A stretch of 64,000 bases of DNA from Rhizorhabdus sp049889055 (GCF_049889055.1 NZ_JBLTWO010000001.1:806001-870000); one strand, 5' to 3'; shown: positions 24,829 through 35,025, counted from the stretch's first letter. Numbers and translations are program-made. The notes: generated by a model from the letters alone, not told the origin.

Positions 24829-27800
24829 ATGGGCGCAGAGACGATCAGGAGCGCAGCGATCAGCGGAGCTTCGCGCGAGTCTGCGCTGCTGGTCCGCAAC
24901 GACGGAGGGCGCAGCCTGCTGGCAGTGCTTTTGCTCGCGCTCGCTACCTATATGGCCGCCGCCTACTGCCTGTCCTTTCCGAACGAGGGCCGGACGACAC
25001 CCGGCATCTGGCTGGTCAACGGCATTGCCCTGGCCGCCCTGCTGCGCACCTCGCGCCGCCGCTGGCTTTCGATCATCGTCGCAGCCTTCCTGGGCAATTT
25101 TGCGGCCGATGCGCAGTTCCAGGACAAGGCCATGCTGCTTCACGCGCTCAGCGCCGCGACCAACGCAGTCCAGTTCGTGCTGTGCGCGACGATCATCCGC
25201 GGCCGGGTGGGACGCTATTTCGACCTGACCGATATTCGCCACCTGCTCTGGCTGGCGGGGATGGGAGCGGCGACCACCGCGATCAAGGTCGGGATAGCGA
25301 TGGCCCTCAATGTCGGGCTCGGCATCGCCGACGTCTACAACCGCTTCATGCTCGACTGGTCGCTGATCGTCTTCCTCGGCTTGTTCGTTCTCGCCCTCCC
25401 TTTGCTCGCCCTCTCGGCGCCGCGCGACCGCCTGTCGAAACCGATGGACCTGATCGGAGTCACACTGGTCCTGCTTCAGTTCCTGATCCTCTTCCTCACC
25501 TTCGGGCCACCGGGCTATCCGGGAGTCTATCTGGCGGTGCCGATCCTGATGCTGCTGGCATGGCGGCATGGGCTGTTCGGCGCCGGACTGGGTTCTCTGG
25601 TGACCGTTATCGCGGCCTGCATGCTGCTGCGCTTCACCACCGGTCTCGAAGGAAAACTGTCGATCGCGGGCTATAGCCCGACCGAGCGGGGCACCTATCT
25701 GGAGCTGTTCTTCAGCGTCGCGATACTGATGTGCCTGCCGCTTGCCATCGGGCGCACGCGGCAGCTGCGGATGGAGAAGGCGCTGGCCGATGCCCTCCAT
25801 GCCGCCAATCGGCGCAGCGCGATGCTGTCCAAGAGCGAGGCCGCCGCCCGCCGGTCCGAATCCGCCCTGGTCGAAAATGAACTGCGCTGGCGCTCGGCGA
25901 TCGAAGGATCTGGGCTGGGCGTGTGGGACTGGAATCTGTCGCGGCGGGAAATCTATCTGTCGCAGCGGCTGAACGCGATGTTCGGCTATCCGGACGAGGA
26001 ACGCCAGAGCAGCCTGCGCAGCATCCGCGCGCGCATTCACCCCGAGGACCGCCAGCGCAACCGCATCGCCCTCCAGCGCTATCTGCGCGGCGAGACGGAC
26101 TCGTACGAATGCCAGATGCGCTGCCGGTGCGCCGACGGCAGCTATCGCTGGTTTCATGATCGCGGCATGATCTTCGAGCGCGATGCCGGCGGTCTGCCAG
26201 TGCGGATGATCGGCACTTACACCGACATCCACAACCAGAAGGTCTATGAGTTCCGGTCGCGCCGCCACGCCCGGCTGTACGCCACGCTGGCGGCCTGCAA
26301 CGCGGCGATAGCGCGCCGCGCGCCGATCGATGATCTGTGCGCAACCATCTGCGACATCCTGGTCGGCAGCAGCGACATCAAGCTCGCCTGGATCGGCTTC
26401 GCCGACGAGGAAACCGGCATCTTCGGGCCGCTGACGATCCGGGGCGAGGCGCTCGATCATGTGTCCCATGTCCGGCTGTCTGCGCGTGCCGATGACCCAC
26501 GCGGGCTAGGGCCGACCGGCACCGCCTTCCGCCGTGGCGAACCCGTCTGGGTCGACGATTATGCGCGGGATCCGCTGACGGCCTCGTGGCGCGAAGCCGG
26601 GGCCCGTTTCGGCTGGAAAGGCATGGCGTCGATTCCCCTGCGCCGCAAGAAGGAGCCCGTGGCCATCATGGGGATCCATGTGGGCGACGTCGATTTTTTC
26701 GACGAGGAGGCCCGCGCGCTGCTGATGGATATCGCCGCGCAGTTCGGCCTGGCATTGGAAATCGACGAGGTCGAGGATGCGGCTGCACGCTATCAGGCCA
26801 ATCTGACCGAGTCCGAACGGCGGTTCCGCGCCGTGTTCGAGGCTTCGCCGATCGGGATTGCGGTCATGGATACCGCCAAGGGTGATTTCCATACCGTCAA
26901 CCCGCGCTTCGAAGCTATTGTCGGCCGGACTCTCGACGAACTTCGCACGCTGACCTGGCAGGCAATCACCCACCCCGAAGACCTCGCCCAGGACGTTGCG
27001 CTGTGGGACCGCTTCGCGCGGGGAGCGATCGACGGTTATCAGCTCGAGAAGCGCTATCTCCGCAAGACGGGCGAGACCGTTTGGGTGCACATGACGATCG
27101 CTCGCTTCGCCCTGCCCGGTGAACCGGTGGCGCAACATCTGTGCATGATCGAGGACATCACCGAGGAGAAATCGCTGCGCAGCCAGATGGAGTTCGCGCA
27201 GCGCATGGAATCCATCGGCCAGCTGACGGGTGGCGTGGCGCACGATTTCAACAATCTGCTGACGATCATGATCGGTAGCAGCGAATCCCTTCTGGAAACG
27301 CTCCGGGACGAGGAACAGCGCAAGCTGGCGGCTCTGGTGCTGCGCGCCGCAGAACAGGGCGGCGAACTGACCCGGCGCCTGCTCGCCTTTTCGCGCCGGC
27401 AGCCACTCGAGCCGCAAAGCTTCGACCTCAACACGCTGCTCGATCGCAATATTCCGCTGCTGCGCCGCTCGCTCGGCGGCGGGCTGCGCTTCGTCGTCGA
27501 TGCCTCGGCAGAGCTTCGCCGGGTGTTCGCCGATCCGGGCCAGACCGAGGCGGCCATCCTGAACCTGTGCATCAATGCCCGCGACGCTATGCCGGAGGGC
27601 GGCGTGCTCACCCTGGCCACGCGCAACGCCAGCATCGACGAGGACAGCTATCGGCATCATCCCGAAGCGAGCCGCGGCGACTATGTCGTGATCGAAGTGA
27701 GCGATACGGGCACCGGCATCGCCCCCGAACTGATGAGCCGCATCTTCGAACCCTTCTTCACGACCAAGGAGGCCGGGCAGGGATCGGGCCTCGGCTTGAG

Positions 27801-28338
27801 CATGGTCTATGGCTTCGTCAAGCAGTCGGGCGGTTTCGTCGAGGTCCGGAGCGATCTCGGCCGGGGCACCTGCTTTGCGCTGCACCTGCCGACCGCACCA
27901 GAGGGCGATGCGAACGATGACGACGCCAGCGAGGGGACGGACGAGGCGCCGCCCGTTGGCGATGAACGCATCCTGCTGGTGGAGGACAATGAGGTGCTGC
28001 GCGCCCATGCGGTCGCCCAGCTCCAGGGCCTGGGCTATCAGGTGATCGAGGCGGAGGATGGCCAAGCAGCACTCGCCATCCTCGGCGCACGACAGGACAT
28101 CGACCTGCTGTTTACCGACATCGTGATGCCGGGCGGGCTCAACGGCCGGGAACTGGCGGAGACGGCGGCTGCGGACCAGCCCTGGCTGCGCGTCCTCTAT
28201 ACATCGGGCTATTCGCGCGACGCGCTGATGAAGGACGGGCGCCTCGTGGCGGGTGTGACATTGCTGCAGAAACCCTATTCCAAGCTGGAGCTGGCCCGAA
28301 AGATCCGCAAGGTGCTGGACGAGATTCCGCCCCTCTGA
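24829..28338 (+). CDS. MASE1-PAS-GAF-PAS hybrid histidine kinase with receiver domain
   Basis: An 1169-residue sensor. Order: MASE1 membrane sensor (about 25-320, several transmembrane helices), PAS (about 345-475), GAF (about 485-655), PAS (about 660-780), HisKA with phospho-acceptor His805 in GGVAHDFNNLL, HATPase (NLCINARDAMPEGG, DTGTGIAPELM, GSGLGLSMVYG) and a C-terminal receiver with Asp1097 in LFTDIVMPG. ATG 24829 has GGGGAG directly upstream; the frame is open further upstream but antisense to DUF2946. MASE1 usually reports an unknown small signal at the membrane. The orphan FixJ-type regulator 184 nt downstream is the likely phosphotransfer partner. Confidence 0.93.
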   Translation: MGAETIRSAAISGASRESALLVRNDGGRSLLAVLLLALATYMAAAYCLSFPNEGRTTPGIWLVNGIALAALLRTSRRRWLSIIVAAFLGNFAADAQFQDKAMLLHALSAATNAVQFVLCATIIRGRVGRYFDLTDIRHLLWLAGMGAATTAIKVGIAMALNVGLGIADVYNRFMLDWSLIVFLGLFVLALPLLALSAPRDRLSKPMDLIGVTLVLLQFLILFLTFGPPGYPGVYLAVPILMLLAWRHGLFGAGLGSLVTVIAACMLLRFTTGLEGKLSIAGYSPTERGTYLELFFSVAILMCLPLAIGRTRQLRMEKALADALHAANRRSAMLSKSEAAARRSESALVENELRWRSAIEGSGLGVWDWNLSRREIYLSQRLNAMFGYPDEERQSSLRSIRARIHPEDRQRNRIALQRYLRGETDSYECQMRCRCADGSYRWFHDRGMIFERDAGGLPVRMIGTYTDIHNQKVYEFRSRRHARLYATLAACNAAIARRAPIDDLCATICDILVGSSDIKLAWIGFADEETGIFGPLTIRGEALDHVSHVRLSARADDPRGLGPTGTAFRRGEPVWVDDYARDPLTASWREAGARFGWKGMASIPLRRKKEPVAIMGIHVGDVDFFDEEARALLMDIAAQFGLALEIDEVEDAAARYQANLTESERRFRAVFEASPIGIAVMDTAKGDFHTVNPRFEAIVGRTLDELRTLTWQAITHPEDLAQDVALWDRFARGAIDGYQLEKRYLRKTGETVWVHMTIARFALPGEPVAQHLCMIEDITEEKSLRSQMEFAQRMESIGQLTGGVAHDFNNLLTIMIGSSESLLETLRDEEQRKLAALVLRAAEQGGELTRRLLAFSRRQPLEPQSFDLNTLLDRNIPLLRRSLGGGLRFVVDASAELRRVFADPGQTEAAILNLCINARDAMPEGGVLTLATRNASIDEDSYRHHPEASRGDYVVIEVSDTGTGIAPELMSRIFEPFFTTKEAGQGSGLGLSMVYGFVKQSGGFVEVRSDLGRGTCFALHLPTAPEGDANDDDASEGTDEAPPVGDERILLVEDNEVLRAHAVAQLQGLGYQVIEAEDGQAALAILGARQDIDLLFTDIVMPGGLNGRELAETAAADQPWLRVLYTSGYSRDALMKDGRLVAGVTLLQKPYSKLELARKIRKVLDEIPPL

Positions 28339-28522
28339 CCACCGTCCCCTTTCGTGACAAAAACCTGCCCGGGCAAAATAGAGCTTGCGGCCGCGCGTCC
28401 CCCCTCTACTTTCCATATAGGGGGCCGAAACGGACCGTTCCTGCGGGAACGTCCGAACGGACCGCCGTCATCGCGCTGTCGGCGAAGCCTTCGCCGGCGG
28501 GGGGCCGCGAAGGGGGTAAAGT

Positions 28523-29131
28523 GTGGCGCAGGATGGATCGGGGCATGTGCACGTCATCGACGACGAGGCCGGCGTAAGCGAAACCATAGCCATCATCCTG
28601 CGCGGGGCGGGCTACCCCGTATCTATCTACGAAACTGCCGAATCCTTCATCGGGGGGCTGGACCAGTCCACTGCAGGCTGCATCCTGACCGACGTCAACA
28701 TGCCGGGCATGAACGGCATCGCCCTGGTCCGCCACATGAAGTCGATCGGTCTCGATTTGCCCGTGATCGTCGTATCGGGGCAGGCCGATGTAGCGATGGC
28801 GGTCGAGGCGATGAAGGCCGGCGCGGTCGAGTTTCTCGAAAAGCCGCTCCATGCCGAGCCGTTGCGCGAGGCGGTTCGGATCGCGCTGGACCGGACGCCC
28901 GCGCCCCGTTCGCCCGAGGCCGAACGCTATGTCCGCGTGGTCGAATCGCTGACCCGCCGCCAGCGCGAAGTGCTGACCGGCATTCTCGAGGGTCTGCCCA
29001 ACAAGCTGATCGCCCATCGCCTGGGCCTGAGCGTACGCACCGTCGAGGCCTATCGTGCCGCGATCATGGAGCGCACCCAGACGCGCAGCCTGAGCGAGCT
29101 CGTGCGGCTGGGCATCATGGCGGGGCTATAG
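28523..29131 (+). CDS. FixJ/NarL-type response regulator
   Basis: A 202-residue two-domain regulator starting at GTG 28523 with AGGGGG upstream. The receiver has the acidic pair in HVIDDEAG, phospho-acceptor Asp57 in ILTDVNMPG, the Ser switch in VVSGQAD and Lys in FLEKPL. The C-terminal LuxR/GerE helix-turn-helix is TRRQREVLTGILEGLPNKLI and HRLGLSVRTVEAYRA. Orientation and spacing make it the cognate output of the MASE1 hybrid kinase. Its stop overlaps by 6 nt the stop of the convergent GGDEF-EAL pseudogene. Confidence 0.93.
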   Translation: MAQDGSGHVHVIDDEAGVSETIAIILRGAGYPVSIYETAESFIGGLDQSTAGCILTDVNMPGMNGIALVRHMKSIGLDLPVIVVSGQADVAMAVEAMKAGAVEFLEKPLHAEPLREAVRIALDRTPAPRSPEAERYVRVVESLTRRQREVLTGILEGLPNKLIAHRLGLSVRTVEAYRAAIMERTQTRSLSELVRLGIMAGL

Positions 29132-30932
29132 CCAGGCCGTAAGTCCGGTCTCGCCCCATTGGACGATCGCGCTTTCGACCTCGGCGAAAGGCACCGGCTT
29201 CGAGGCGAAGAAGCCCTGGACATAATCGCAGCCCAGGTCGCGCAAGATTTCCGCCTGAACCTTGGTCTCGACGCCTTCCGCGACGACGCGTTTGCCGAGA
29301 TGATGCGACAAGAGGATCACGCTTTCGACAATGGCCCGATCCGCCGGGTTGCTGCCTAGCGCCTTGATGAAACCGCGGTCGATCTTCACCATATCCACCG
29401 GCAGGTCGCGGAGGTGGCTCAGCGAGGCATAGCCTGTTCCAAAGTCGTCGAACGCAATCCGGAAGCTGTGGCCATGCAGCAACTCGATCGCCGTACGGAC
29501 GCGATCGCCATGCTGGCCGATCAGCAGATCCTCCGTGATTTCAACACAGATATCACCCGGCACGATCCGTCCGGACCGCACCGCGTCGATCAGGACTTTG
29601 ACATAGTGGCCCTGTTTGAAGTCGCTCAAGGCAACATTGACAGCGACCGACCCCACGGCCACGCCCACGCCATATCGCTATGTCGGCCAGAACCCGTTCG
29701 AGCAGCTGTCGGTCGGCCAGCGCGATCAAGCGCTCATCGTCCATCGCCTCGCGAAACGCGGCAGGCGACAGCAACCCGCGCTGCGGATGCTGCCAGCGCA
29801 GCAGCGCCTCTAGCTTGACCCGGGCGCCGGGCTCGAGCGGCACGATGGGCTGATAATGCACCGCGAGCTGATCGTTGAGCAGACCATGCTCGAAACTCGA
29901 TTGCAGCGCGGCGCGGCGCGCGACCCCATCGCGCATCGCATCGCTGAAATAGACCGCGCAGTTCCGTCCCTTTGCCTTGGCCGCGTAGAGCGCGATGTCG
30001 GCATGTTTGAGGAGATCGCCGGGCGACCTCCCGCCCTCGGGAAAACGCGTGACGCCGATCGACACGCCGAGCCTCTGGATTTCGCCATTCAGCGTGATCG
30101 GGCGATCAAGCGTCTCGTAGATCTGGCGAATCCGGCGCGTCTATACGCTGCGATCGGGGCAATGGCGCAGGACCAGGGCAAACTCGTCACCGCCGAGGCG
30201 GGCGAGGATATCGTCGGGATCGAGCGCCTGTTGCACACGCTGTGCAAGTTCCTTCAACAGCGCATCACCGGCTGCATGGCCCAGGCTGTCGTTGATGTCC
30301 TTGAAATTGTCGACATCGATCAGCCCGACGGCGAAGCTTTCGTTGCTGACGCCGCCGATCAGCATCTCCAGATCGCCCAGAAACTGCATCCGGTTAGGCA
30401 GGCCGGTAAGCGAGTCGACATTGGCCAGCCGCCAGAGTCGCTCCTCGGCCTGCTTCTGCGGCGTGATGTCGAACCTGATCGCGGTGTAGCTGTTGATCCG
30501 ACCGTCGAGATCGCGATGCGGGACGATCGTCGTATCGACCCAGTAGAGCTCACCATCCTTGGCCCGGTTGCATATCTCACCATGCCAGGTCTGGCCCTGC
30601 GCTATGGTGCGGTAAAGGTCGCGGAAGAACGCCGGATCATGATAACCGGAACGCAATATCCGGTGGTTGGCGCCGATCAGTTCGGCCTCGCTATAGCCGC
30701 TCAACTCGCAGAATTTGCGGTTCACCGTGCGGATGATGCCTTGCGTGTCCGTCACCGCGACGATTGCGGCCTCATCGAGCGCCTCGCGGTAAAAGGATGC
30801 CCAACTCTCCGTCTCGCGGAAACGCGCGCTTGCGTCATTGGCGGGTTCGGCGATCAGCACGTCCTGAACGGGGGCGGCCACCGACAATAGGGCCTCCTTC
30901 GTCGACGCCAAGGTGCGGCAGGATCGGCTCAC
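29126..30932 (-). pseudogene. PAS-GGDEF-EAL cyclic-di-GMP enzyme, broken by a stop and a frameshift
   Basis: The gene starts at GTG 30932, overlapping the PilZ stop by 4 nt. It encodes PAS (VTDTQGIIRTVNRKFCELSG), GGDEF with an intact LGGDEFALVL signature, and EAL (VKLEALLRWQHP; AFDDFGTGYASLS; GKRVVAEGVET). An in-frame TAG at 30141-30143 splits the GGDEF domain (RHCPDRSV stop TRRIRQIYETLDRPITLN). Near 29665-29675, in a GC repeat, the frame shifts between IAIWRGRG and VAVGSVAVNVALSDF. Total length would be about 602 codons. Both domains would be catalytically competent if the lesions were repaired, so the loss is recent or reflects assembly errors. Confidence 0.88.
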
Positions 30933-31561
30933 GACATCATGCCGTCGCGGCCGGCCTGTGCCGCATGCGAAGCGCCTGCGCCGAGCCAGCCGGCTAGACG
31001 GCGGAAATGAACCGGAGAGCAGAATTTCAGGCCGATCCGCTCCGGCGTCGCCCAGCGGACAGTGGCGGTGAACTCGCCCAGCCCATCCAGAGCCAGCTCG
31101 ACGACATCGCCCGGCGAAAGGCTCATCGGCTCCGAGAGCGCGAGGCCGACGCCCGACAGCGAGATGTTCTCCACGAACACCGGGCTTTCTTCATGCGCGG
31201 CGATCAATCGTCCACCGCCCCGCGCGCAGAAGCGCGGCGGCCTGCTCGGATGCAAATGCTCCGTCGCCGCCCCGAGGAAGTCTGCCGGGTCGACCGGCGC
31301 GTCGAACTCGACTCCTGCACTGCCATCGGCGCTCCAGCGAACCGTGGACACTATCGTGGCGTCGGACCGGACTTGCAGCACCAGTCGCTGTCCCGGATCG
31401 ACCGGAAAATTGGTCTCGATCCGCGCGCCACGGGGCGAGAAGTTGCGGATTATGCAGAGCGCCTCGCCGTGGACGCCGCAGATCCTCGCTACCTTGAACA
31501 TCGTCACATGTCGCTCGTCGCGCCGACGACTTTCGGACTGCGGCATGTTGGACATTGTCAT
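30929..31561 (-). CDS. tandem PilZ-domain protein
   Basis: A 210-residue protein with two PilZ-like halves. The first has RRRDERH and NFSPRGARIET, matching the RxxxR and (D/N)xSxxG cyclic-di-GMP motifs; the second has NISLSGVGLAL but no clear RxxxR. It should bind cyclic-di-GMP and act as an effector on motility or surface functions. It is between the globin-coupled chemoreceptor (25 nt upstream) and the GGDEF-EAL gene (4-nt GTGA overlap), so receptor, effector and enzyme form one transcription unit. Confidence 0.85.
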   Translation of the reverse strand: MTMSNMPQSESRRRDERHVTMFKVARICGVHGEALCIIRNFSPRGARIETNFPVDPGQRLVLQVRSDATIVSTVRWSADGSAGVEFDAPVDPADFLGAATEHLHPSRPPRFCARGGGRLIAAHEESPVFVENISLSGVGLALSEPMSLSPGDVVELALDGLGEFTATVRWATPERIGLKFCSPVHFRRLAGWLGAGASHAAQAGRDGMMS

Positions 31562-31586
31562 TCCCTTCCCTGTAGGCCCGGACTGC

Positions 31587-33119
31587 TCAGAATTGCGTCC
31601 AGTCGTCGCCGACCGCCCGGGCCATGGGGGCGACCTCGGCCGGCGCGGGCACCGTCCTGACGCGCAACGGGCGGACGTTGGTCACGGTTACCGGCCGCTG
31701 CTGCGTGGTCCCGGCCGTCAGCCGGAAGGATGCAACCGCCGATACCAGCTCATGCGCCTCATGTGCGAGCGTCCGGGCGGCAGCACTGGACTGCTCCACC
31801 ATCGCAGCATTTTGCTGCGTCATCCGGTCCATGTTCGACACCGCCCCGCTGACCAGTCCGAGCCGGCCCGCCTGAACCTCGGCGGCCTCCGATATCTCGC
31901 CCGCCTGTACCTTGATCTCGCCGACGCGGCCGGCGATCCGCTCGAGCGCCCTGCCGGTTCGCCCGACGAGATCGACCCCGCGCTCAACCTGGCGGGACGA
32001 TGTCTCGATCAGACCCTTGATGTTCTGGGCCGCATCCGCCGATCGTTGCGCAAGCGCCCGCACTTCGTTCGCCACGACTGCAAAACCGCGCCCGGAGTCG
32101 CCCGCCCGCGCGGCCTCGACGCCGGCGTTCAGCGCCAGCAAATTGGTCTGAAAGGAAATGCCGTCGATCAGATCCACGATCTGCGCGATCTGCCGGGCGG
32201 AGGACTCGATATCGCCCATCGCCATGACCGCCTCCTGGACGATCTCGGCGCCCTGAGACGCTTCGAGATGCGCTTTGCCGACCGTGTCGTTGACCGAGGC
32301 GGCCCCCGATGCGGTAGTGCGCACCGCATCGGTGATCTCTTTCATCGCATCGGCCGTCTCCTCCAGGCTGGCTGCCTGCTGCTCGGTCCGCTGGGCGAGA
32401 TCGTCCGACGCCTGACTGATCTCGGCCGAGCCGATGCTGATGCTGTCGGACGAGCGGGCGACCCGTCCGATCGTCTCGGCCATCTGGGCGCGCATCGTCT
32501 CGAAATCGTCCGCCAGCTTGCGATAATCCTCGGGAAGATCTTCGAGCCGCACGGTGAAGTCGCCGGAGGCAAGCCGGTGCAGCGCCGTACCGAGCTTGTC
32601 GACCACCGCTGCACGACGCTCGCTTTCGACGCGGAAATAGGATGACAGCGCGACGTCCATATCGAGCAGCGCGGTCTTGACCAGCGTACCGAGCATGTCG
32701 CTGAGCGCCCGGCCGTTCAACCGCGTCAACAGGCCCTGCGTGAGCACCCGCTCGATCACGCGTTCGAGGACGGCCGCATAGCCGCCGATATACCAGGTCG
32801 GCTCCAGCCCGATCGTCGCATGAACCTGCCCGATCCGCTCCGCCCGCACGAAATATTGGGCGTCGATTCGCCGTGCGAACAGTTCCCGCCAATGCTCCAG
32901 CTGCTTGTCGCGGGCGTGGTCCGCATGCTTCTTCGAGGCGAAGAAAGACGCGATTTCGGGAGTCTCGGCGATATGCCGATAGAGATCGTCCAGGGCATCG
33001 GACGCATATTCGGCGAGCACCGCACGAATCTTCGGAAAAGCCTCATAATTTTCATCCGTCAGCCGAATGAAATCCAGCCGCCGTTCCATGCCAACACCCT
33101 GATCTTGCCGTTCGCTCAT
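31587..33119 (-). CDS. globin-coupled methyl-accepting chemotaxis protein (HemAT-like)
   Basis: A 510-residue soluble chemoreceptor. Residues 12-165 form a globin-coupled sensor domain with proximal haem ligand His100 in RIGQVHATIGLEPTWYIGGY, the signature of these sensors. A short HAMP-like linker follows (GDFTVRLEDLP, about 195), then the MCP signalling hairpin with the conserved tip ISFQTNLLALNAGVEAARAG and SGRGFAVVANEVR. There is no transmembrane helix. HemAT-type proteins sense oxygen and steer motility. It heads the minus-strand unit with PilZ and GGDEF-EAL, giving an oxygen to cyclic-di-GMP theme. A later ATG at 33089 is an alternative start. Confidence 0.92.
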   Translation of the reverse strand: MSERQDQGVGMERRLDFIRLTDENYEAFPKIRAVLAEYASDALDDLYRHIAETPEIASFFASKKHADHARDKQLEHWRELFARRIDAQYFVRAERIGQVHATIGLEPTWYIGGYAAVLERVIERVLTQGLLTRLNGRALSDMLGTLVKTALLDMDVALSSYFRVESERRAAVVDKLGTALHRLASGDFTVRLEDLPEDYRKLADDFETMRAQMAETIGRVARSSDSISIGSAEISQASDDLAQRTEQQAASLEETADAMKEITDAVRTTASGAASVNDTVGKAHLEASQGAEIVQEAVMAMGDIESSARQIAQIVDLIDGISFQTNLLALNAGVEAARAGDSGRGFAVVANEVRALAQRSADAAQNIKGLIETSSRQVERGVDLVGRTGRALERIAGRVGEIKVQAGEISEAAEVQAGRLGLVSGAVSNMDRMTQQNAAMVEQSSAAARTLAHEAHELVSAVASFRLTAGTTQQRPVTVTNVRPLRVRTVPAPAEVAPMARAVGDDWTQF

Positions 33120-33679
33120 AGGGCAGCCCTTCCATCCGCTGCAAAACCCCGAAAGTCCCGGTAAATCTTTTATTAACCTATTGAACTATCAAGATAGTTT
33201 TCTCTATGCTCTGACGGCTTTGGACGAATATTGGGGAAAATACGATCTGCGGAAGATACCTTTCCGACAGCGCCCCGCGCCGGAGGGGGCGTGCGGATCG
33301 CCCTCAGGTTCGAGGATCAGCGATGGTAGGGAGGGGGCGGCCGCAGGGGTGAACGACGGGGGAATCGTTCACTTTCGGGGGAGCCCTGCGGCCATAAGGC
33401 AGACGCTGGGGGATGCCTCCCGGGAGGAGAGGCGTGCGTCCGCCTAGGCGCCGCATGTGGCCTATTCCCTGCCCTGTCGCAATTCGGGACGCTTACTGCA
33501 GTAGTACTACCTATCGCCTGTCGGTCAGCTGAGACCGGCCAGTGGCCGCGCGATGATCGGGGCGATGGCGCCCCCGGACCGTAGCCCGGATGGCCGGATG
33601 CGAGCCCCTCTGCCGACAGCGATTTTCATCGCCGTAAAAAGCGGTTAGCAGTTTGTCATCACGCTACAGGGGACTTCCA
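33120..33679. other. 560-nt intergenic region with AT-rich divergent promoter area
   Basis: This separates the divergent chemoreceptor and amidohydrolase genes. The part next to the chemoreceptor (33160-33210) is clearly AT-richer than the surroundings and contains a dyad (33184-33199). The rest is G-rich and has open frames such as 33181-33447 with low-complexity residues, which I do not accept as genes. No structured RNA is evident. Confidence 0.5.
33184..33199. repeat. 7-bp dyad (possible operator)
   Basis: AACTATC and GATAGTT are perfect inverted arms around AA, in the AT-rich segment about 65 nt upstream of the chemoreceptor start. It may bind a dimeric regulator. Confidence 0.45.
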
Positions 33680-35017
33680 ATGCGCCGATCGATCGCTCTC
33701 GCCACCGCCCTGCTCCTGGCCGCTGCCGCGCCCCAGGCCATCGCCGCCGCCCCGCAGGTGACGATGATTCACGCCGGCGCGCTGCTGGCCGAACCCGGCA
33801 AGGCGCCGCGCGGGCCGAGCACGATCGTCATCCGCGACGGCAAGATCGCCGAAGTCCGCGATGGCTATGCCGATCCGCTGCCGGGCGCGACGCTGGTCGA
33901 CCTGAAGGATCGCTTCGTGATGCCGGGGCTGGTCGACATGCACGTTCACCTGTGGGGCATCGGCGGCGATCCGATGCGCGCACGGATGACCGCGCTGAAC
34001 CGCGACGAGGCGGACGACATGCTGACCGCGATCGGCAATGCCCGCACCACTTTGGAGGCCGGTTTCACCACGGTGCGCGACCTTGGCGGCAATGCGCGCG
34101 GCATGCGTGCGATGCGCGAGGGCGTCGAGCGCGGCGACATTGCCGGACCGACCATCGTCAATGCGGGCGCGCCGATCTCGGTCTCCGGCGGCCATGGCGA
34201 CCGCACCAACGGCCTTGCCGAAACCTTCGCCGAGGCGATGCACCAGCATGCGACCAACACCTGCGACGGCCCCGACGATTGCCGCCGTGCGGTGCGCGAG
34301 CAGGTCGCGCTCGGCGCACAGGTGATCAAATATATGTCGACCGGCGGCGTGCTGTCGAACGTCTCGGGCGGCCTCGGCCGGGCGATGACCGACGAGGAGA
34401 TGAAGGCGATCATCGATACGTCGCACGGCCTGGGTCGCAAGGTCGCGACCCACAGCCACGCCGCCGCAGGCACCAAGGCCGCCATCGCCGCCGGCGTCGA
34501 CACGGTCGACCATGGCACCTTCCTCGACGACGAGGCGATCAAGGCGTTCAAGGCGAACGGCACCTGGCTCGTGCCGACGATGATCGCGCCGGTGACCGCC
34601 GTCGAACAGGCCCGCGCGGGCGCCCTGCCCCCGGCCGTGATCCCGAAGGCCGAGGAAGCGGCAGCGGTTGCTTTTGCCAGCCATTCGAAGGCGATCGCCG
34701 CCGGGGTGAAGGTCGCCTTCGGCACCGACAGCGGCGTGTCGCGCCACGGTATCAACGCGCGCGAGTTTACCCTGCTCGTCAAGGCCGGCATGACCCCGGC
34801 TGCGGCCCTAAAGACCGCAACCGTCAACGCCGCCGAGGCGCTGGGCCGCAGCGCATCGATCGGGACGATCGAGCCGGGCAAGGACGCCGACATCATCGCC
34901 GTCTCCGGCAGCCCGATCGAGGATGTGGCCCGTATGGAGAAGGTCGATTTCGTGATGCGGCACGGCGTGGTCCACAAGCTGGGCGGCGCTCGCGCGGTCT
35001 TCCCGCCCGCAAGCTGA
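33680..35017 (+). CDS. exported metal-dependent amidohydrolase (prolidase-like)
   Basis: A 445-residue protein with a Sec signal peptide (IALATALLLAAAAPQAIA). The amidohydrolase metal site is complete: His88/His90 in DMHVHLWG, a probable carbamylated Lys217 in VIKYMSTGG, His in ATHSHAA and VDHGTFLD, and Asp350 in FGTDSGV. This pattern fits the periplasmic Xaa-Pro or Xaa-Arg/Lys dipeptidase group of amidohydrolases. ATG 33680 is preceded by AGGGGA. A role in peptide or N-acyl amino acid breakdown, upstream of the 5-oxoproline operon, is plausible but not proven. Confidence 0.88.
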   Translation: MRRSIALATALLLAAAAPQAIAAAPQVTMIHAGALLAEPGKAPRGPSTIVIRDGKIAEVRDGYADPLPGATLVDLKDRFVMPGLVDMHVHLWGIGGDPMRARMTALNRDEADDMLTAIGNARTTLEAGFTTVRDLGGNARGMRAMREGVERGDIAGPTIVNAGAPISVSGGHGDRTNGLAETFAEAMHQHATNTCDGPDDCRRAVREQVALGAQVIKYMSTGGVLSNVSGGLGRAMTDEEMKAIIDTSHGLGRKVATHSHAAAGTKAAIAAGVDTVDHGTFLDDEAIKAFKANGTWLVPTMIAPVTAVEQARAGALPPAVIPKAEEAAAVAFASHSKAIAAGVKVAFGTDSGVSRHGINAREFTLLVKAGMTPAAALKTATVNAAEALGRSASIGTIEPGKDADIIAVSGSPIEDVARMEKVDFVMRHGVVHKLGGARAVFPPAS

Positions 35018-35025
35018 GCGCCAAC

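Noticed and set aside
33181..33447. 88-codon open frame in the 560-nt intergenic region
   Set aside because: Low-complexity Gly/Ala/Arg composition, TTG start without a convincing ribosome site, no domain.
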